A DNA stretch of 9,148 bases, from contig JACRCG010000273.1 in assembly GCA_016219145.1 (NCBI GenBank), positions 1 through 9,148 of the forward strand. Reading direction: 5' to 3'. Of the stretch, positions 5,116 through 9,148 are shown in pieces; position 1 is the first letter of the stretch; each line of letters begins with the position of its first letter. A model generated the notes under the pieces. It was not told the origin of the DNA, made no database searches, and saw nothing but the letters and a program-made list of their open reading frames with translations. This stretch comes from Deltaproteobacteria bacterium (GTDB lineage: Bacteria; Desulfobacterota; Desulfuromonadia; Geobacterales; Pseudopelobacteraceae). The translations under genes were made by a program, and so were the position numbers.

Positions 5116-5455
5116 TTGTAACCTCCGAAGCAACGGCATTTTTCAAAGTCATTATGTGCGGTTTCATGATGCGTGCAATTTTTAGTATGACGGGCACCTC
5201 CGTGTCAGTTCCGAGTTTCATATACGCTGTATTTACCCGGTGCCGTTTCAAGGTTTCATTCAATATATCACACCCATACGACAGAATATGTCTTGCCAGT
5301 AATGAGTTAATAAAAAAGGCCAGCATATTGCCGACCTTTGGATTTTGATTTATGAAACCAGGGTATGCACTCTTAATATCGAAAACGTCATATTTCTTAC
5401 CACGAAACCGGCTCATATTCCACGACCGCATTGCTTTGGTGAGGTGGTCAGTCAT
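5108..5455 (-). CDS. 115-residue protein of unknown function
   Basis: I do not recognise this protein. It begins MTDHLTKAMRSWNMSRFRGK, is basic (many Lys and Arg) with one cysteine, has no signal peptide or convincing membrane span, and looks like a mixed alpha/beta globular protein (segments NMLAFFINSLLARHILSYG and VPVILKIARIMKP). The ATG at 5455 overlaps the stop of a five-codon ORF (MSKPA) that itself begins on the stop of the preceding nuclease pseudogene, so translation could be handed down by re-initiation. No strong ribosome site precedes it. It overlaps the 66-residue gene by 8 bases. Frame continuity and tight packing on both sides make it likely to be real. It might also be the tail of a longer gene that lost its 5' part. 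Confidence 0.55.
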   Translation of the reverse strand: MTDHLTKAMRSWNMSRFRGKKYDVFDIKSAYPGFINQNPKVGNMLAFFINSLLARHILSYGCDILNETLKRHRVNTAYMKLGTDTEVPVILKIARIMKPHIMTLKNAVASEVTNG

Positions 5456-5468
5456 GCCGGTTTACTCA

Positions 5469-6270
5469 TCAGTCGGCATTGTCTTCCAACGGAGAAAGCA
5501 GTTCATAAAACTCATGCAGTTTTGCCAACAGAAGCTGTTTATCCGGCAGCCTTGTTTGATATTCAGCTACAAGCGCCGGAGAGAGAGAACGACTGAGAGC
5601 GTATTCAACCACTTCACTGTCTTTGGTGGCGCAAAGGAGAACTCCGATTGCGGGCTGTTCATGATGCTTTTTGACGTCGCGATCAAGCGCCTCCAGATAG
5701 AATCCCAATTTACCCAGGTATTCCGGCTCAAACCGCCCGACCTTCAGCTCTATCGCCACCAGATCAGTTCAACCCCCGATGGAAAAACAGCAGATCAAGG
5801 GCAAAATCGCGATTGCCGACCTGCACCGGAAATTCTGAACCGACAAAACAGAAATCCCTCCCCAGCTCAATAAGAAACTCCTTCAACCTGTGCAGCAGGC
5901 CCTTGTGCAGGTCAGATTCGTCATGCCCATCCGCCAGCTCCAGAAACTCCACCAGATAGGAATCCTTGAAGACGTTCAGGGCTTCCGGATGAGTTTGTGT
6001 CACCGCTGCTGACACTTTTACCGGATGAAGAATGGTCCGTTCAAACAGGGCTGTCCGGAACTGCCGTTCGAGTTCTCTCTTGCTCCATTTTTCCTTGATA
6101 GCCATCCGAAGGTAAAACTCCCGTTCTTCTTCTCGCTTACTCTGGCTGAGAATGATCAGGTTATGCGTCCACGATAATTGTCTCACCAGTGGCGAGACTT
6201 TTTTATCCCCTCGATAAAGCTCGTAAAATTGCCGCATTCGAAACAGGTTTGGCCGCGTAAATCCCCGCAA
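5469..6270 (-). pseudogene. YhcG/DUF1016-family PD-(D/E)XK nuclease, 5'-truncated and frameshifted
   Basis: Two adjacent frames make one protein. The first (6270-5764) reads RGFTRPNLFRMRQFYELY, VRQLSWTHNLIILS, REFYLRMAIKEKWSKRELER, and ends FALDLLFFHRGLN then TGA. The second (to 5469) reads VAIELKVGRFEPEYLGKLGF, IGVLLCATKDSEVVEYAL, LSPALVAEYQTRLPDK. The family normally runs HRGLNCLVAIELK. Removing the T at 5764 restores NCLVAIEL exactly, so a one-base insertion caused the shift. It falls between the catalytic D (ALDLLFF) and the E-x-K (IELK). About 60-90 N-terminal residues are also absent: the only available start is TTG at 6270, close to the end of the qor gene, and an in-frame stop lies shortly before it. 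Repaired length would be about 266 residues against roughly 340-370 usual. Such nucleases act in restriction-like or recombination contexts. Confidence 0.88.
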
Positions 6271-6306
6271 ACCGGAATCAGGGCCCGGACTCCAGCGCTG
6301 TCAATA

Positions 6307-7287
6307 TCACGGAATAATCAGTGTCGAACCCTGCGTTGCTCTTGATTCGGCTGCTTTATGAACCTCAACGATGTCGTCAAGAGCAAACCGTGCGCCGATG
6401 TTCGCCTTTACCAGACCTTCTGCAATCGCATCAAAAAGATCGGCGGCGTTGGCTCTGCAAACTGCCGGATCGGCGTTGTGCGGAAACAGCGAGGGGCGGG
6501 TCAGAAACAGGCATCCTTTTTTGTTGAGCAGGTCCGGCTCTATCGCCGGGGCGGGGCCGGAGGCGGCTCCGTAGAGTGCAACCAGCCCGAATTGCGCCGT
6601 GCAGTCCAGCGATTTGAGGAAGGTATCCTTGCCGACCAAATCATACACAACGTTGGCCTTTTTGCCGCCGGTCGCCTCCAGCATAGCCGCCGGCCAGTTT
6701 TCATCGGAATAGTTGATAGTGATATCGCATCCGGCCTGGCGGGCGATAGCACATTTCTCCTCTGAACCGGCCGTGCCGATCACGAACGCTCCCAGCGCTT
6801 TGGCCCACTGACACAGGATCTGGCCGACTCCGCCTGCTGCGGCATGCACCAGAATGATCTCGCCCGGCTTGACCAGATGGGTTCGCTTCAACAGATACTG
6901 GGCCGTCATGCCTTTGAACAGCAGCGCTGCGGCTTCATCGTCGGAAACTGTGTCCGGGATGCCGAGCAGTCGCTCAACCGGCACGTTGCGACAGTCTGCA
7001 TAAGCTCCGACCCCGGCATTCATATAAGCCACGCGGTCTCCAGGTTTGAACTGATCAACTTCGGCGCCGACCGCCTCGACAATCCCGGCCGCCTCATATC
7101 CGAGGCCGGACGGCAGCGGCAGCGGATAGATCCCCTTGCGGTGGTAAATGTCGATGTAGTTGAAGCCGATGGCAGTCTGGCGAATCTGCACCTGGCCGGT
7201 GGCGGGCGGAGCAAGTTCAGTCCTGATAACAGCCATCTTCTCCGGGCCGCCAAATTCTTCAATAATAACCGTTCTGGCTGTATGCAT
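6307..7287 (-). CDS. qor: NADPH:quinone oxidoreductase, zinc-free MDR family
   Basis: This 326-residue protein is a typical QOR of the medium-chain dehydrogenase/reductase superfamily, which reduces quinones or similar electrophiles with NADPH in the cytoplasm. It shows the family block FNYIDIYHRKGIYPLPLPSG (42-61) with GLGYEAAGIVEAVG, the cofactor motif HAAAGGVGQ (148-156, AxxGxxG type), and SDENWPA, YDLVG and LYGAASGP further on. The zinc-binding cysteines of alcohol dehydrogenases are absent, as expected. The ATG at 7287 has AAGGAG 7 bases upstream; an earlier in-frame ATG at 7329 lacks this. It diverges from the malonyl-CoA synthetase gene, and a TTGACA/TATACT promoter lies in the gap. 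No clear terminator follows, so transcription could run into the nuclease pseudogene 36 bases downstream. The substrate is not deducible. Confidence 0.9.
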   Translation of the reverse strand: MHTARTVIIEEFGGPEKMAVIRTELAPPATGQVQIRQTAIGFNYIDIYHRKGIYPLPLPSGLGYEAAGIVEAVGAEVDQFKPGDRVAYMNAGVGAYADCRNVPVERLLGIPDTVSDDEAAALLFKGMTAQYLLKRTHLVKPGEIILVHAAAGGVGQILCQWAKALGAFVIGTAGSEEKCAIARQAGCDITINYSDENWPAAMLEATGGKKANVVYDLVGKDTFLKSLDCTAQFGLVALYGAASGPAPAIEPDLLNKKGCLFLTRPSLFPHNADPAVCRANAADLFDAIAEGLVKANIGARFALDDIVEVHKAAESRATQGSTLIIP

Positions 7288-7343
7288 GAGCCTGCTCCTT
7301 TCAATAAAATGACAGATATTATTGTACACAAGAACATGGTTTC

Positions 7344-7370
7344 AGTATATTCAATCCTCTTTGTTGTCAA
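7344..7370 (-). promoter_or_regulatory. Putative sigma70 promoter of the qor-like gene
   Basis: On the minus strand TTGACA (7370-7365) is followed after 15 bases by TATACT (7349-7344). Both hexamers are good, but the spacer is shorter than the usual 17. Transcription would begin near 7337, giving a leader of about 50 bases to the ATG at 7287. The divergent matB-like gene starts at 7386, so its promoter must overlap this site; a weaker TTGTAC, 18 bases, TATATT candidate lies at 7323-7352 on the plus strand. Confidence 0.55.
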
Positions 7371-7385
7371 TGAGGTATCCACCAA

Positions 7386-8912
7386 ATGAATACTGATAAG
7401 AATGCGAATCTGTTTGAAGTCCTTCGCGCTGGTTTTCCATCTGATTCGAACGCGCCTTGCCTGCTGCTCCACTGCGGCAGGCAGATCAGTTACGGAGAAA
7501 TGGAAAAGGAGACGGCCCGGATGGGCAATCTGCTTGTTTCCCTGGGGGTCCAGCCGGGTGACAGGGTGGCGGTTCAGGTTAAAAAGTCTCCGCAGGCGCT
7601 CTTTCTCTACCTGGCCTGTCTCAGATCCGGCGCTGTCTATCTGCCGCTCAATGATGCCTATCAGCGCCATGAACTGGAGTATTTTCTGGGTGACGCCACC
7701 CCGCGCGTGTTCGTCTGCCAGCCTCAAATGCGAATACTGGCCGATGAGCTGGCTGTAGAGACTGCGGTATCCCACGTGCTCGAACTGGACGAGGACGGTG
7801 GCGGAAGCCTGATGCAGCTTGCGGCCCGGCAACCGGAAACTTTCTCCACCGTTTTCCGGCGCAGTGACGATCTTGCCGCCATCTTGTACACCTCCGGGAC
7901 CACCGGCCGTTCCAAGGGAGCCATGCTGACGCACGGCAACCTGGCGGCTAATGCCAGGGTGTTGCACTCCTGCTGGCGCTTCCGGCCTGGTGATGTCCTG
8001 CTGCATATGTTGCCGATCTACCATGTACACGGCCTGTTCGTGGCAATCCACTGTGCGCTGTTAAACGGCAGCCCGATGCTTTTCGAGCCGCGTTTCGACG
8101 CCGGGAGGGTAATGGAACTTCTCCCGAAAGCCACCGTATTCATGGGGGTGCCGACCTATTACGTCCGGCTTCTGGCAGAAGCGGGCTTCGACCTGGAGTT
8201 TTGCGCACGGATGCGCCTTTTTATCTCCGGTTCGGCGCCGCTTCTCAAAGAAACCTTCGATGACTTCAGGCTCCGCACCGGCCATACCATTCTTGAACGC
8301 TACGGTATGACCGAGGGGGGCATGTTTTCGTCTAATCCCTATGAAGGCGAGCGGAGAGGATCTACGGTCGGTTTTCCGTTGCCTGGAACCGATATTCGCG
8401 TCGTGGACGACAACGACGCACCGCTTCCGGCGGGAAAGATCGGCAACATTCAGGTCAAAGGCGGGAATGTGTTCGCTGGCTACTGGCAGATGCCTGAAAA
8501 GACAAGAGAAGAGTTCACTGCTGACGGTTTTTTCAAGACCGGCGATATGGGACAGTGGGATAGCGAGGGCTACCTGTCGATTGTCGGGCGCTCCAGGGAT
8601 CTGATCATAACCGGCGGGCTCAACGTTTATCCCAAGGAGATCGAGGAGCTGATCGACGAAATGCCGGGCGTAGTCGAAACAGCCGTCATCGGACTTCCGC
8701 ACCCTGATTTCGGCGAGGCGGTCACGGCTGTTGTGGCGCGGCAGAAAAGCGCGGCTGGAGACGCACTGGAAGAAGCGGGAATTATCGGCAGACTCAAAGA
8801 TATTCTGGCTGCGTTCAAAGTTCCGAAACATGTTCACTTTATTGATGATCTGCCTCGTAACGCCATGGGCAAGGTGCAAAAGAACGTTCTGCGGCAACAG
8901 TACTCAGACTGA
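7386..8912 (+). CDS. matB: Malonyl-CoA synthetase (malonate--CoA ligase, MatB type)
   Basis: The 508-residue protein belongs to the ANL adenylating enzymes and is close throughout its length to MatB of rhizobia, which makes malonyl-CoA from malonate, CoA and ATP in the cytoplasm. Motifs in order: ILYTSGTTGRSKGAMLTH (166-183, ATP loop), LPIYHVHGLF (209-218), MGVPTYYVRLL (253-263, containing an Arg that may hold the second carboxylate), FISGSAPLL (279-287), ERYGMTE (304-310), TGDMG (385-389), GRSRDLIITGGLNVYPKEIE (401-420) and PRNAMGKVQKN (490-500) with the catalytic Lys K496. The length is normal and all core motifs are intact. GAGG stands about 10 bases before the ATG. No malonyl-CoA decarboxylase or malonate carrier is in the window. 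A methylmalonate-accepting or other short-chain dicarboxylate ligase cannot be excluded. Confidence 0.9.
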   Translation: MNTDKNANLFEVLRAGFPSDSNAPCLLLHCGRQISYGEMEKETARMGNLLVSLGVQPGDRVAVQVKKSPQALFLYLACLRSGAVYLPLNDAYQRHELEYFLGDATPRVFVCQPQMRILADELAVETAVSHVLELDEDGGGSLMQLAARQPETFSTVFRRSDDLAAILYTSGTTGRSKGAMLTHGNLAANARVLHSCWRFRPGDVLLHMLPIYHVHGLFVAIHCALLNGSPMLFEPRFDAGRVMELLPKATVFMGVPTYYVRLLAEAGFDLEFCARMRLFISGSAPLLKETFDDFRLRTGHTILERYGMTEGGMFSSNPYEGERRGSTVGFPLPGTDIRVVDDNDAPLPAGKIGNIQVKGGNVFAGYWQMPEKTREEFTADGFFKTGDMGQWDSEGYLSIVGRSRDLIITGGLNVYPKEIEELIDEMPGVVETAVIGLPHPDFGEAVTAVVARQKSAAGDALEEAGIIGRLKDILAAFKVPKHVHFIDDLPRNAMGKVQKNVLRQQYSD

Positions 8913-9013
8913 TTAACAAAAAACGCATGTGCCGGAATTCCGATGGGTCGGTTCAGAGTCTGTATTTACTCAGATGCGGGATGCGCCGATCATCTCCCTT
9001 CCCGTATTCTTCT
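8913..9013. other. Intergenic region after the malonyl-CoA synthetase gene
   Basis: No ORF or RNA gene is evident. A 10-bp palindrome CGGAATTCCG and a small CCGA-TGGG-TCGG stem-loop occur just after the stop codon. Neither is followed by a T-run, so no confident terminator can be called. Confidence 0.4.
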
Positions 9014-9042
9014 TTGACATTCCGGATACTTTAAGGCATATT
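9014..9042 (+). promoter_or_regulatory. Putative sigma70 promoter ahead of the YggT-like start
   Basis: TTGACA (9014-9019) is a perfect -35 box. Exactly 17 bases later CATATT (9037-9042) matches four of six -10 positions. Transcription would start near 9049, giving a leader of about 33 bases to the ATG at 9082. This would let the downstream gene be expressed independently of the malonyl-CoA synthetase gene. Confidence 0.6.
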
Positions 9043-9081
9043 TCGACTTTATTATCCCGAAACAGAGCGAGATCCTTACAG

Positions 9082-9148
9082 ATGATAGCCAGACTTATTC
9101 TAGAACTGCTCAGCATCTATAAATACATCCTGCTGGGGAGCGTGATTA
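9082..9148 (+). CDS. 5' end of a small membrane protein, possibly YggT family (cut by window edge)
   Basis: The ATG at 9082 opens a frame reading MIARLILELLSIYKYILLGS VI to the window end. It is an uninterrupted hydrophobic stretch typical of an N-terminal transmembrane helix. The pattern of a short N-terminus, then LL-x-IY-x-YILL, resembles the first helix of YggT (CcdA-independent small integral membrane proteins of unknown role), but only 22 residues are visible. The ribosome site is weak (GCGAG about 10 bases upstream), whereas the promoter at 9014-9042 is good. Another small membrane protein is equally possible. Confidence 0.4.
   Translation, partial: MIARLILELLSIYKYILLGSVI

Noticed and set aside
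5755..5775. Programmed ribosomal frameshift in the YhcG-like gene
   Set aside because: The AAC-TGA-T context is not a known slippery site, and the gene also lacks its 5' end, so mutation is simpler.
1..6300. Complete type I or type II restriction-modification system
   Set aside because: No methyltransferase or specificity subunit motif is found in any frame; only nuclease genes and fragments are present.
7020..8051. 343-codon minus-strand ORF across the qor/matB gap
   Set aside because: It lies opposite matB and in another frame of qor, has no family resemblance, and both real genes have intact motifs.
8061..8897. 278-codon minus-strand ORF inside matB
   Set aside because: Antisense shadow of a GC-rich gene whose plus-strand frame carries all ANL motifs.

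Overview
The window looks like the junction between a core metabolic region (right, about 6300-9148, visibly more GC-rich) and a decayed defence or mobile accessory island (left, about 1-6300, more AT-rich). Long genes, AGGAGG-type ribosome sites and sigma70-like boxes indicate a bacterium, probably Gram-negative. The combination of a QOR-type oxidoreductase, a MatB-type malonyl-CoA synthetase and a possible YggT start would suit an anaerobic or environmental proteobacterium such as a Desulfuromonas/Geobacter relative, but that placement is only a guess.

Right part: an NADPH:quinone oxidoreductase gene (qor-like, minus strand, 6307-7287) and a malonyl-CoA synthetase gene (matB-like, plus strand, 7386-8912) diverge from a 98-bp control region. 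A well-formed promoter at 9014-9042 then precedes the first 22 codons of a small membrane protein resembling YggT, cut by the window end.

Left part: every gene is on the minus strand. In transcription order: a YhcG/DUF1016-family PD-(D/E)XK nuclease pseudogene (5' end missing, one frameshift inside the catalytic motif); an unknown 115-residue protein; a 66-residue cysteine-pair (zinc-ribbon-like) protein; an HNH endonuclease; a short EcoRII-type restriction endonuclease catalytic domain; a 52-residue ORF; a 304-bp gene-poor stretch with dyads and a possible BRO/antirepressor gene remnant; an AlbA_2/Schlafen-type putative regulator with an ATPase-like domain; a 30-residue ORF; a RhuM-family gene; a 110-residue ORF; and the first 8 codons of another gene. 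Most of these genes overlap or are separated by a few bases, so they are probably translated as coupled units. No methyltransferase, transposase or integrase is visible.

The most striking structure is a 65-99 bp repeat present three times (179-277, 1644-1708, 3642-3740). All copies are in the same orientation and encode the same peptide core (LTGASELQVAQNWSDL). Each is carried by a small ORF whose start overlaps the end of an unrelated upstream gene: EcoRII-like, AlbA_2 and RhuM. This gives a cassette-like layout of gene, then repeat ORF, which I cannot match to a known system. It could be a conserved small partner protein, the scars of gene replacement by recombination between repeats, or both.
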